This document shows, in pieces, positions 25,884-34,011 of a DNA stretch of 64,000 bases. The number at the start of each line of letters is the position of its first letter. Position 1 is the stretch's first letter. The stretch comes from Plantactinospora soyae (GTDB lineage Bacteria > Actinomycetota > Actinomycetes > Mycobacteriales > Micromonosporaceae): positions 7,378,001 through 7,442,000 of the forward strand of contig NZ_JADBEB010000001.1 of NCBI RefSeq assembly GCF_014874095.1, given 5' to 3'. The position numbers were made by a program, and so were the translations under genes. Below the pieces are notes generated by a model. That model saw nothing but the letters and a program-made list of their open reading frames with translations. It did no database searches and was not told the origin of the DNA.

Positions 25884-26891
25884 TCAGGTCGCCGCTTGTA
25901 CGAACTTCGGCTCCAGCAGCCCGTCTAGGGACGGCTTGGCCGGGGCCAGTTCGGTCTTCACCAGGAACTCGGCGATCTGGTCGGCCTGGTGGTCCAGGTG
26001 GGTGGGGTCGGCACCGGGGGTGAACGCGGCGAGGTTCTGTTCCCGGGTGAAGATGGTGGTGCCGGCGTTGTACGTCTGGTAGTCGGCCTCGCTGACCCCG
26101 CCCCGGCGCGCCATGATCGTCACCGCCTCGCCCGGGTTCGCCGTGATCCACTTCAGGGTGTCGAACCAGGTCTGCACGACCTTCTGCACCTCGTCCGGAT
26201 GGTCGGAGACGAATTCGGTGTCGAAGGCGAGGTGATCGGGAATGGCACCGGGGAAGTCCTTCGACGTCGCGATGGCCCGGCTTCCGGAGCGTCCCAGCGC
26301 GGTGGTGGTGAACGGCGCGAACACCCCGACCGCGTCGACCTGGCCGGCCACGAACGCCGCTGCGGCGGCATCGGTGAGCAGCGGGGTCAGGGTGATGTCC
26401 CGTTCGGTCAGGCCCGCCTTCTCGAGGGCGAGCAGCAGCAGGTAGTGGTCGACCGTGCCCTGCTCGACCGCGACCTTCCTGCCCCGCAGGTCGGCGACGC
26501 TGTTGATGCCGGGCGCCGCGATGATCTGGTCGTTGCCGGTCGAGTTGTCGTTGACCAGGACGATCGTCTGTTTGGCCCCACCGCTGACCGAGGAGAGGGT
26601 GTCGTTCAGGGTCTGGCTGTTGGCGTCGAGGTTGCCGGTGCTCAGCGCCTGGAGGCTGTCGGTGTAGCTGTCGAAGTACGTCACCTCCACGGTGACGCCG
26701 TTCTCCTTGAACAGTCCCTTCTCCTGCGCGACCTGCCAGGGGAACCAGCCCGGCCAGGCACTGAAGCCGAGCCGTACCGTGGCGGGCTGGCCCGGACGGG
26801 CCCCGCCGTCCCCGCCGCAGGCCGCCGTGGCGGCCAGTACGACGACGCACGCCGCGACCGCCAGGAGTTCCGTCAGGTGCCGTCTTCTCAT
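25884..26891 (-). CDS. ABC importer substrate-binding lipoprotein (SsuA/NMT1-like), guanidine operon
   Basis: 335 residues. The signal peptide ends in a lipobox-like VLAATAAC, so the protein is lipid-anchored outside the membrane. The mature part begins VRLGFSAWPGWFPWQVAQEKGLF, typical of NMT1/SsuA-type binding proteins, with DLRGRKVAVEQGTVDHYLL as the second-lobe entry. The ATG overlaps the gdmH stop as ATGA. Given the riboswitch, guanidine or a guanidino compound is the expected ligand. Confidence 0.85.
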   Translation of the reverse strand: MRRRHLTELLAVAACVVVLAATAACGGDGGARPGQPATVRLGFSAWPGWFPWQVAQEKGLFKENGVTVEVTYFDSYTDSLQALSTGNLDANSQTLNDTLSSVSGGAKQTIVLVNDNSTGNDQIIAAPGINSVADLRGRKVAVEQGTVDHYLLLLALEKAGLTERDITLTPLLTDAAAAAFVAGQVDAVGVFAPFTTTALGRSGSRAIATSKDFPGAIPDHLAFDTEFVSDHPDEVQKVVQTWFDTLKWITANPGEAVTIMARRGGVSEADYQTYNAGTTIFTREQNLAAFTPGADPTHLDHQADQIAEFLVKTELAPAKPSLDGLLEPKFVQAAT

Positions 26892-28042
26892 GGCTTTCTC
26901 CCAGGCAGATGACCGGCGCGGACGAGGCACCCGAGGGTGTCGCAGATGACCCGGGTGGCGATCAGCGAGGTGATCTCCGCGTTGTCGTACGGCGGAGAGC
27001 ACTCCACCACCTCGATGCCGGCGAGCGGTCGTTCGGCGATCAGTTGGATGAACTTCAGGACCTCGCGCGGCAGGAAGCCGCCCGGTTCGGGCCAGCCCGT
27101 ACCGGGGACGAACGCGGCGTCGAGGCAGTCGACGTCGAAGGAAAGCCAGACCGCCTCGGCACCGTCCCAGGCGACCTCCAGGGCCTTCGCGGCGGCGGCC
27201 TCGATTCCCATCTCGACGCAGTCGGTGACCGTCATGATCGTGGTGCCGCGCTCCCGGCCGACCTTCACCCCGGGCCGGGGCGCCTGCCAGCCGCCGATGC
27301 CGATCTGGACCAGGTTCTTCGGCGGGACGTTGGGGATGTCCGTGGCGTGGAACCACGGCGTGGTGTGCATCCGCTCGTCGAGATCCGTCTCCTGGGTGTC
27401 GACGTGCCGGTCGAAGTGGATGATGCCGAGGTTTCCCGACAGGTGCTCGGCCACCCCGCGCACGGTGGGGTAGCCGATCGAGTGGTCGCCGCCGAGCACG
27501 ACCGGAAAGGCGCCCGAGGCGTAGACGTGGCCGACCGCCTTGGAGATCTGGTCGAAGGTCTTTTCGATGTTGGCCGGGATGGTGAAGATGTCACCGAGGT
27601 CGGCGATCGTGATCGATTCCCGCAGGTCGACGCCGAGTTCGAAGCTGTACGGCCCGTACAGCGCGGAGATCTTCCGGATACCCTGGGGGCCGAACCGGGT
27701 CCCCGGCCGGTACGTCGTACCGCCGTCGAAGGGGGCGCCGAGCACCGCGACGTCGTACTCGCCGCAGGTGGTGACGTCCTCGACGTAGGGCGCCTTGAGG
27801 AAGGTGTTGATTCCGGCGAAGTGCGGTAGCTCGCCGCGGGAGAACGTCGGGATCCGGCGATCCACGATGGAGTCCGCGCCGGGCAGTCCGAGTCGCAGTC
27901 CGCGTTCGACCTCCGCCTCCCATCTGGTGGTGGGAAGTTCCGCCTCCCGCTCCACCGCGTAGCGAGCCTCGGGGCCGTAATTGTCGTGCAGCGGCGGGGT
28001 CTGCCCGTCCGACTGACCGTGATGATGGTGCGCGAAGCCCAT
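26888..28042 (-). CDS. gdmH: Guanidine hydrolase (ureohydrolase family)
   Basis: 384 residues of the arginase/agmatinase fold. The metal-binding motifs are GGDHS at 184 to 188, DRHVD at 211 to 215 within HFDRHVDTQETDLDERMH, and SFDVDCLD at 301 to 308, followed by PGTGWPEPGG. The DRHVDTQ and GWPEPGG variants match, from memory, the cyanobacterial Ni-dependent guanidine hydrolase Sll1077 rather than agmatinase. That enzyme splits guanidine into urea and ammonia. A guanidine-I riboswitch in its leader makes the assignment strong. The start ATG 28042 has GGAGG six bases upstream. An N-terminal HHHH run is unusual. Nickel chaperone genes (hypA/hypB), found beside the cyanobacterial gene, are not in this window. 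Confidence 0.9.
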   Translation of the reverse strand: MGFAHHHHGQSDGQTPPLHDNYGPEARYAVEREAELPTTRWEAEVERGLRLGLPGADSIVDRRIPTFSRGELPHFAGINTFLKAPYVEDVTTCGEYDVAVLGAPFDGGTTYRPGTRFGPQGIRKISALYGPYSFELGVDLRESITIADLGDIFTIPANIEKTFDQISKAVGHVYASGAFPVVLGGDHSIGYPTVRGVAEHLSGNLGIIHFDRHVDTQETDLDERMHTTPWFHATDIPNVPPKNLVQIGIGGWQAPRPGVKVGRERGTTIMTVTDCVEMGIEAAAAKALEVAWDGAEAVWLSFDVDCLDAAFVPGTGWPEPGGFLPREVLKFIQLIAERPLAGIEVVECSPPYDNAEITSLIATRVICDTLGCLVRAGHLPGRKP

Positions 28043-28087
28043 GGGCACCTCCGGAAAGGTCGCCCGGCCGGGAACAGCCGGGTGTTG

Positions 28088-28205
28088 GCTGTCTCCCGGG
28101 CTTTTGTCCCGCCGTGGAACGGTGCCGACAGCGCCGCCGGCCCCGCCTGCGCCTCTCGGACCAGGCCCGCCCCCCTGCGGGGGCGGCGGAACCCTAGGCG
28201 CGCCT
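28088..28205 (-). promoter_or_regulatory. Guanidine-I (ykkC) riboswitch
   Basis: On the reverse strand, in order: CTAGGGTTCCG at 28197 to 28187; a strong hairpin CCGCCCCC/GGGGGGCGG; CTGGTCCGAGAG; ACGGC; and GGGACAAAAGCCCGGGAGA ending at 28092. These blocks are the conserved core of the ykkC guanidine-I aptamer, in correct order and spacing. It lies 46 bases upstream of the gdmH start. Between aptamer and the GGAGG site a second stem, CCCGGC with GCCGGG, could form and may be the expression platform; whether control is transcriptional or translational I cannot tell. Guanidine binding should turn the operon on. Confidence 0.93.
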
Positions 28206-28310
28206 CAGTGGATGAGTCGTATCGAAACGTAGGGCGCCCGCGTTTCCCGCGTTTTGCCCGCCCGTTGCCGGCAGGTATCGGCCGCGTCTGCGGTCGCTCT
28301 CGCGCGCGAT

Positions 28311-28463
28311 GTTATTTAACACTCTGCCCGTTAAGTTATCAACCACCCTACCGAACCCGTGACAACCACTCCGGCCCCACTGACGACCAGAGTCCCCGCT
28401 CAACGCGGTCTCCATCGGGGCCCGGCGGGGTGGCTCTCGCGGCAACCGTGATGTTAAGTTAAC
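28311..28463. promoter_or_regulatory. GTTAA-type putative operators before the first kinase operon
   Basis: In the divergent spacer, AT-rich motifs stand out from the GC-rich background: GTTATTTAAC at 28311, GTTAAGTTATCAAC at 28330, and the perfect 11-bp palindrome GTTAAGTTAAC at 28453 to 28463, 47 bases before the kinase start. Similar GTTAAC motifs lie in front of the phosphodiesterase operon (35071 to 35096). The DeoR repressor encoded at 30769 is the likely ligand; this is inference. Confidence 0.5.
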
Positions 28464-28509
28464 GTCTACGCCTGTTCATTTGCTCTCGCCGTGGAGGCGG
28501 TAATCCTCG

Positions 28510-30009
28510 ATGCGAAAACACCAGCCGGCCGCCGGGCGACTCTGGGCGGGCGTCGACGTCGGCACCCAGAGCCTGCGGGTCCTGCTCGTCGACGGCGCCG
28601 GCACCGTCGCCGGGCACGGATCGCAGGCCCTGACCAGCCAGCGGACCGGCGACCGGCACGAACAGGACCCGACCGACTGGTGGTCCGCGCTCGGCGCGGC
28701 GTTCCGGCGGGCCCTGCGCGACGTCGAACCGACCCGGGTCGGCGCACTGGCGATCTGCGGCACCTCCGGCACCTTCCTGCTGGCCGGTCCGGACGGCGAG
28801 GCCCGGACCCCGGCCCTGATGTACGACGACTCCCGGGCCCAGCGTGAGGCCGAGGACGTCGCGAAAGCCGGCGCCGACGTCTGGGCCGCGCTCGGGTACG
28901 CCACCCAACCGTCCTGGGCCCTGCCCAAGCTGCTCTGGCTGCTCCGACACGGCCCGGCCGAGCTTCGCGCGGACCTTGACGCCGGCCGGGTCGCACTGCG
29001 GCACTGCGGCGACTACCTCGCCACCCGGTTGACCGGGTCCCCGGTGGCCACCGACTGGAGCACCGCGCTCAAGACGGGGTACGACCCCGACGGCGGGGGC
29101 TGGCCGACCGGCGTACTCGACAAGCTCGGGCTCCCCTCCGGCACGCTGCCCCGGGTGGTCCGGCCGGGAACCCGGATCGGCGCACTCGACCCGACCGGGG
29201 CCGCCCATACCGGGCTCCCCGTCGGGGTGCCCGTACGGGCCGGCATGACCGACGGCTGTGCCGCCCAGATCGCCGCCGGGGCGCTGGAGGCCGGAAGCTG
29301 GAACTCCGTCCTCGGCACCACGCTGGTCCTCAAGGGCGTCACCCCGGTCCGGCTGACCGATCCGGTCGGTGCGGTCTACTCACACCGGCACCCGGACGGC
29401 GGCTGGCTGCCGGGCGGGGCGTCGAACGTGGGGGCCGGCGCGCTGGAGGCGAGGTTTCCCGGCGTCGACCGGGCCGGAATGGACCGGGCCGCCGCCGGGT
29501 ACGAACCGGCCGGCGGGCTCGTCTATCCACTCCGCTCCCCCGGCGAGCGGTTCCCGTTCGTCCGGCCCGCCGCCGAGCCGTTCGAGGTGGGCACCTTCGC
29601 CGACGACGCGGACCGGTACGCCGCAGTGCTCCAGGGCGTCGCGTACGTGGAACGGCTCTGCTACGCCCACCTTCGCCGGCTCGGGGCCGACGTCACCGGC
29701 CCGCTCTCGCTGACCGGCGGGGCGACCCGCAGCCGGTACTGGTCCCAACTGCGCGCGGACGTACTCGGCCGGGAGGTGACCCTGCCGCGTACCGCCGAAC
29801 CGGCGTTCGGGATGGCCGTGCTGGCGGCGGCCGGCGACGACAACCTCACCGAGGCGGCCCGCCGGATGGTACGGGTGGCCCGGGTACTGGCGCCCCGGCC
29901 CGGCACCCGGGAACGGTTCGCCGAGCCGTACGCCCGGTTCGTCGACGCGCTCGCCGTGCGGGGACACGTCGACGAGGAGTTCGCCACCTACGCCAAGGAG
30001 CTGTCGTGA
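28510..30009 (+). CDS. FGGY-family carbohydrate kinase 1
   Basis: 499 residues with the two-domain FGGY fold: LWAGVDVGTQSLRVLLVDGAG at 11 to 31 (phosphate loop 1), the AICGTSGTFLLAG segment, WNSVLGTTLVLKGVT in the C-domain, and the adenosine-binding SLTGGATRSRYWSQLRADVLGREV. It should phosphorylate a sugar, ketose or polyol with ATP. The length and loops recall xylulokinase/AI-2-kinase-like members, but the substrate is open. It is the first gene of a tightly overlapping operon; the next start overlaps its stop as GTGA. GTTAA operators lie upstream. Confidence 0.85.
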   Translation: MRKHQPAAGRLWAGVDVGTQSLRVLLVDGAGTVAGHGSQALTSQRTGDRHEQDPTDWWSALGAAFRRALRDVEPTRVGALAICGTSGTFLLAGPDGEARTPALMYDDSRAQREAEDVAKAGADVWAALGYATQPSWALPKLLWLLRHGPAELRADLDAGRVALRHCGDYLATRLTGSPVATDWSTALKTGYDPDGGGWPTGVLDKLGLPSGTLPRVVRPGTRIGALDPTGAAHTGLPVGVPVRAGMTDGCAAQIAAGALEAGSWNSVLGTTLVLKGVTPVRLTDPVGAVYSHRHPDGGWLPGGASNVGAGALEARFPGVDRAGMDRAAAGYEPAGGLVYPLRSPGERFPFVRPAAEPFEVGTFADDADRYAAVLQGVAYVERLCYAHLRRLGADVTGPLSLTGGATRSRYWSQLRADVLGREVTLPRTAEPAFGMAVLAAAGDDNLTEAARRMVRVARVLAPRPGTRERFAEPYARFVDALAVRGHVDEEFATYAKELS

Positions 30010-30692
30010 CCAGTACGACGCTGGTGCTCGCCCGGCACGGCCGGACCGGTTGGCACCATCCGAACCGGTACGCCGGGCGCAGCGACGTACCGCTCGACAC
30101 CGTCGGCGAGCGGCAGGCCCAGCAGTTGGCCCGGTGGGCGGCACGGCAGGAGTTCACCGGCCTGGTCTGCTCCCCGTTGCGCCGGGCCCGGGACACGGCC
30201 GCCCCGACCGCGACGGCGACCGGCCTGTCCCCGCTGGTGGAGCCTCGGCTGCGGGAACTCGACTTCGGCATCGCCGAGGGCCGTACCCTGACCGACCTGC
30301 GCGCCACCGACCCCGAGCTGGTGGCCCGGTTCGAGGCCGATCCGGCGGCCGACCACTTCCCCGAGGGCGAACGGCCGGATCAGGCCGTGTCCCGGGCCCT
30401 CGAAGCGCTCACCGCGCTGGCCACCGCCGATCCCGGCGGACGGATTCTGGTGGTCGCGCACAACACGCTGATCCGGCTGGTGACGTGTGCGGTGCTGGGG
30501 GTGCCGCTGGCGGAGTACCGCCGCCGGCTGCCGCTGCTCGATCCGGTCGCGACCACCACCCTCCGGTTCCCGGTCCCGGCCGACCGTGCAGGGCTGCACG
30601 CCGAGCCGGTGGCGTTGCTGGCCTACAACGTGCCGTTGTGTCGAGGATGGGACGATCCCGACCACGACGACGCCGACCAGAGGAAAACATGA
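30006..30692 (+). CDS. Histidine phosphatase (phosphoglycerate-mutase-like)
   Basis: 228 residues. LVLARHGRTGWHHPNRYAGRSD carries the phosphorylated histidine in the RHG motif, and VVAHNTLIRLVTCAVLG carries the second catalytic histidine; LRELDFGIAEG is the expected acidic block. It belongs to the branch that removes phosphate from small molecules. The GTG overlaps the kinase stop. Having a phosphatase directly behind a sugar kinase suggests that it acts on a different phosphate, for example one released from an imported phosphodiester. The tail is polar, and its last codons carry the ribosome site AGAGGAAA for the mini-ORF that follows. Confidence 0.85.
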   Translation: MTSTTLVLARHGRTGWHHPNRYAGRSDVPLDTVGERQAQQLARWAARQEFTGLVCSPLRRARDTAAPTATATGLSPLVEPRLRELDFGIAEGRTLTDLRATDPELVARFEADPAADHFPEGERPDQAVSRALEALTALATADPGGRILVVAHNTLIRLVTCAVLGVPLAEYRRRLPLLDPVATTTLRFPVPADRAGLHAEPVALLAYNVPLCRGWDDPDHDDADQRKT

Positions 30693-30772
30693 GCGAGCGC
30701 AGCGAGCGAATCAGCCAACTCAGGGCGAACGTGCCTCATGACGGCACGCAGCGAAGCGGAGTGCCGGCATGA
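30689..30772 (+). repeat. MSERSERI-type mini-ORF repeat, copy 1
   Basis: An 84-base element reads as a 27-codon ORF opening MSERSERI. Its ATG overlaps the stop of the phosphatase gene and its TGA overlaps the ATG of the DeoR gene, both as ATGA. AGAGGAAA precedes it, and its last bases supply GGAG as ribosome site for the next gene. An inner hairpin GTGCC/GGCAC is present. A related copy is at 43918. I know this family as a dispersed Micromonosporaceae repeat; peptide function is doubtful. Confidence 0.7.
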
Positions 30773-31557
30773 GCGCTACTGACTCTCCTGAGCGCAGCCG
30801 GCCCGCCCAACGCCAGGTGGAGATCGCCGAACACGTGCTCCAGCACGGTTCGGTCTCCGCCACCGAGCTGGCCGAGATGTTCCACGTCAGCCTGATGACC
30901 ATCCACCGCGACCTGGACGAGTTGGAGCGTCAGGGCGTGGTCCGCAAGTTCCGGGGCGGCGTCAGCGCCCAACCGTCGAGTGTCTTCGAGTCGAACGTGT
31001 CGTTCCGGCTGCGCGCCGCCCGGGAGGAGAAGCTGGCCCTGGCCCGCCAGGCGCGGGCCCTGATCGAACCGGGCATGGCGGTGATGCTCGACGACTCCAC
31101 CACCACCCTGGAGGTGGCCCGGCTGCTGGAGGACGACGCCGGCCCGCTCACCGTGATCACGAACTTCCTGGAGACGATCAAGCTGCTCTCCGGGGTACGC
31201 GGCGTACGGCTGCTGGCGCTCGGCGGCGAGTACTACCCGACCCACGACTCGTTCCTCGGAGTGCCGTGCGTGGAGGCGATCGAGGCGCTGCGGGTCGACC
31301 TGCTGTTCGCCTCCACCTCGGCGGTCTCCGGCGGGTACGCCTACCACCAGGAACAGGAGATCGTCCTGGTGAAACGGGCGATGATCCGCGCGGCACAGCG
31401 CAGCGTGCTGATGGTGGACCACACCAAGCTCGGCCGGGCCGCGCTGCACCGGCTGGCACCGCTGCGTGAATTCGATCTGGTGATCACCGACGCCAAGGCC
31501 CCGGAGGAGACGTTGTCGGAGATGCGTGAACATGGTGTCCGGTACGACATCGCGTGA
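30769..31557 (+). CDS. DeoR/GlpR-family transcriptional repressor
   Basis: 262 residues: an N-terminal DeoR helix-turn-helix with SVSATELAEMFHVSLMTIHRDL at about 28 to 49 and the wing GVVRKFRGGV, then the DeoR C-terminal sugar-phosphate sensor (EEKLALARQARALIEPGMAVML, TVITNF, VDLLFASTSAVSGGY, RSVLMVDHTKLGR). Such repressors sense phosphorylated sugars. Sitting inside the operon, it probably controls both this unit and the downstream phosphodiesterase-ABC unit through the GTTAA motifs. It overlaps the start of kinase 2. Confidence 0.9.
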   Translation: MSATDSPERSRPAQRQVEIAEHVLQHGSVSATELAEMFHVSLMTIHRDLDELERQGVVRKFRGGVSAQPSSVFESNVSFRLRAAREEKLALARQARALIEPGMAVMLDDSTTTLEVARLLEDDAGPLTVITNFLETIKLLSGVRGVRLLALGGEYYPTHDSFLGVPCVEAIEALRVDLLFASTSAVSGGYAYHQEQEIVLVKRAMIRAAQRSVLMVDHTKLGRAALHRLAPLREFDLVITDAKAPEETLSEMREHGVRYDIA

Positions 31558-33010
31558 ACCCGTGGTGCTCGGCGTCGACGTCGGAACCACGGTCACCAAG
31601 GCGGTCGCGTTCGGCCCGGACGGCGCGGCACTGGCCCGCGCGGCCCGGCCCACGGTGCTCGACCGGGCCGGCCCCGGCCGGTACGAGCAGGACGCCGACC
31701 AGGTGCTGGAGTCCGTGCTGGCGGTGCTCGGCGAACTGCGGGAGCGGGTGCCCCGGCCGGTCACCGCGCTCGGGGTCACCGGACAGGGCGACGGGCTGTG
31801 GCTGGTCGACGCCGACGGGCGCCCCGTCCGGCCGGCGATCTCCTGGTTGGACGCCCGGTCCACGCCGATCCTGGAGCAGTGGGCGGCGGACGGGCTGCTG
31901 GAGGTGGCGTACCGACGTACCGGCAACTACCCGTTCCCCGGCGCCTCCGGACCGCTGCTGGCCTGGCTCGACGCGCACGAACCGGCCGTACTGGACCGGG
32001 CCGCCACCGCCGCGTACTGCAAGGACATGGTCGTGCAGCGGCTCACCGGGCTGCGGGCCACGGACCCGTCCGACGCCTCGGCCCCGTTCCTCGACCCCCG
32101 CACCCGCCGGTACGACGAGGACCTGATCGCGGCCTGCGGCCTGGCGCACCGCCGGCACCTGCTGGCGCCGGTGCACGACGCCCCGCACGCCACGCTGGAC
32201 GCGGCAGCGGCCGAGCGGACCGGCCTGCCGGTCGGCCTGCCGGTCATCGCCGCGCCCTACGACCTGCCCGCCTCGGCCTGGGGTGCGGGGGTCCGGTCGG
32301 TCGGCGCCGGACTGCTCATCGTCGGCACCACCCTCGCCTGCCAGGTACTCCGGGACGAGGTCGACACGACCGGCGAGCCGTGCGGCCTGACGCTGAACAC
32401 CTGGCAACCCGACCGGTGGCTACGGGCCCTGCCCGCGATGGTCGGCACGGCCGCACTGGACTGGGTGCTCCGGCTCGTCGGTGCGGCCGTCTCCGACCTG
32501 CCGGACCTGCTGGCCCGGGGCCGGGCCGACGGGCTGACCGTGCTGCCGTTCTTCGCCGAGGCCGGTGAGCGGGCGCCGTTCGTGGCGCCCCGGGCCAGGG
32601 CCCGGATGGACGGCCTGCACCTGGGCACCGAGCCGGCGGATCTGGTCCGGGCGACCTGTGAGGCGATCGCGTACAGCGCCCGGCACTGCCTGACCGCCGC
32701 GGAGCTGACCGGCGAACTCACCGCCTGCGGCGGCGGGGTCGGGTCGGCACGCTGGGCGCAGATCTTCGCGGACGCGCTGGGCCGACCGGTGCGGGTGCTG
32801 GCCGGTGAGGAGATCGGGGCGCGCGGCGCGGCGCTGGCGGCGCTGTCGGTGGCCGGTGGCGCCGACCCGGACGCGTCCGGCTGGTACCCGCCGGGCCAGC
32901 GGTACGAGCCGGACGGGCCGGCACGGGACCGGTACGAGGCCGGTTACGCCCGCTATCTGGAGCACATCACGCAGGCCCGTCCGGCCTGGAATCGAAAGGT
33001 AGACGCTTGA
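31532..33010 (+). CDS. FGGY-family carbohydrate kinase 2
   Basis: About 492 residues: VVLGVDVGTTVTKAVAFGPDG at the start, ALGVTGQGDGLWLVDADGRPVRPAISWLDAR, the long C-domain segment LLIVGTTLACQV and LTACGGGVGSARWAQIFADALGRPV. It is only distantly similar to kinase 1 and looks closer to the xylulose/erythritol/ribulokinase-like branch. The start overlaps the end of the DeoR gene: ATG 31532 or GTG 31526, both behind GGAG. The stop overlaps the TTG of the dehydrogenase gene. Two kinases in one operon suggests that two products of one substrate are both phosphorylated. Confidence 0.85.
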   Translation: MVSGTTSREPVVLGVDVGTTVTKAVAFGPDGAALARAARPTVLDRAGPGRYEQDADQVLESVLAVLGELRERVPRPVTALGVTGQGDGLWLVDADGRPVRPAISWLDARSTPILEQWAADGLLEVAYRRTGNYPFPGASGPLLAWLDAHEPAVLDRAATAAYCKDMVVQRLTGLRATDPSDASAPFLDPRTRRYDEDLIAACGLAHRRHLLAPVHDAPHATLDAAAAERTGLPVGLPVIAAPYDLPASAWGAGVRSVGAGLLIVGTTLACQVLRDEVDTTGEPCGLTLNTWQPDRWLRALPAMVGTAALDWVLRLVGAAVSDLPDLLARGRADGLTVLPFFAEAGERAPFVAPRARARMDGLHLGTEPADLVRATCEAIAYSARHCLTAAELTGELTACGGGVGSARWAQIFADALGRPVRVLAGEEIGARGAALAALSVAGGADPDASGWYPPGQRYEPDGPARDRYEAGYARYLEHITQARPAWNRKVDA

Positions 33011-34011
33011 CAACCACCCACGTCCTGATCGCGGGCGACCATTTCGTGACGCCCGACCTGGTCACCGACGCGCTACGGGCGCGGATCGGTCCGGTGTTCA
33101 CCGCCCGCACGCTGACGCTGCCCTGGCCGCACGTCCCGTTCGGCCGGATCGCCGAGGTGGACGAGGCGTCCGGGGACGAGGACGAGCTGATCGCGGCGCT
33201 GGCCGGAGTGGAGGTGGCGGTGACCCAGATGGGCCCGTTCACCGCCCGGGTGTTGGGCGCGGCGGACGCGTTGCGGCTGGTCGTGGTGTGCCGGGGCGGC
33301 CCCGTCAACGTCAACCTGGCGGCCGCGGCGCAGGCGGGGGTGCGGGTCCGGACCACGCCGGGGCGCAACGCGGTCGCCGCCGCCGAGCACGCCGTGGCGC
33401 TGATCCTGGCCACCCTGCGGCAGATCCCGGACCGGCACGCCGGTGTCCGGGACGGTGCCTGGCGCAGCGACCTGTACGCGCTGGACGAGGTCGGTTCCGA
33501 ACTGGCCGGCAGCACGGTCGGGCTGGTCGGCTACGGCGCGATCGGCCGGCGGGTCGGTCGGATCCTGCGGGCCTTCGACGCGGAGGTGCTGGTCCACGAC
33601 CCGTACGCCGATCCGGCCACGCTGGACGGCGCGAGCCCGGTCGGGCTGGCCGAGCTGCTGGAGCGGTCGGCGGTGTTGAGCCTGCACGCCCGGATGACCC
33701 CGGAGACCGCCGGCATGATCGGGGTGAAGGAGCTGGCCCGGCTGCCCCGTGGTGCCGTACTGGTGAACACCGCGCGCGGCGGCCTGCTCGACTACGACGC
33801 CGTGGTGGACGCGCTGGAGTCGGGGCAGTTGGGCGGGGCCGGGTTCGACGTCTTCGACACCGAGCCGCTGCCGGCGGGCTCGCGGCTGCGTACCGCGCCC
33901 CGGGTGGTGCTCACCCCGCATCTGGCCGGCGCCACCCGGCAGACCGCCGAGCGGGCCGCCGCCCAGGCCGCCGACGCCGTCGCCGAGTACCTCGCCGAGC
34001 GGGACCGGTGA
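33007..34011 (+). CDS. D-isomer-specific 2-hydroxyacid dehydrogenase
   Basis: 334 residues with the NAD-binding motif VGLVGYGAIGRRVG (GxGxxG at 175 to 180) and the catalytic set: arginine in VVCRGGPVNVN near residue 96 or the later LVNTARGG, glutamate in FDVFDTEPL, and histidine in LTPHLAGAT. It interconverts a 2-hydroxy and 2-keto acid, as in phosphoglycerate or erythronate-phosphate dehydrogenases. The TTG start overlaps the kinase stop as TTGA. It probably acts on a sugar-acid or phospho-sugar-acid intermediate; this is inference. Confidence 0.87.
   Translation: MTTTHVLIAGDHFVTPDLVTDALRARIGPVFTARTLTLPWPHVPFGRIAEVDEASGDEDELIAALAGVEVAVTQMGPFTARVLGAADALRLVVVCRGGPVNVNLAAAAQAGVRVRTTPGRNAVAAAEHAVALILATLRQIPDRHAGVRDGAWRSDLYALDEVGSELAGSTVGLVGYGAIGRRVGRILRAFDAEVLVHDPYADPATLDGASPVGLAELLERSAVLSLHARMTPETAGMIGVKELARLPRGAVLVNTARGGLLDYDAVVDALESGQLGGAGFDVFDTEPLPAGSRLRTAPRVVLTPHLAGATRQTAERAAAQAADAVAEYLAERDR

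Noticed and set aside
26888-28042. Agmatinase in polyamine metabolism
   Set aside because: The leader is a guanidine-I riboswitch and the DRHVDTQ and GWPEPGG variants point to guanidine hydrolase; no polyamine genes adjoin.
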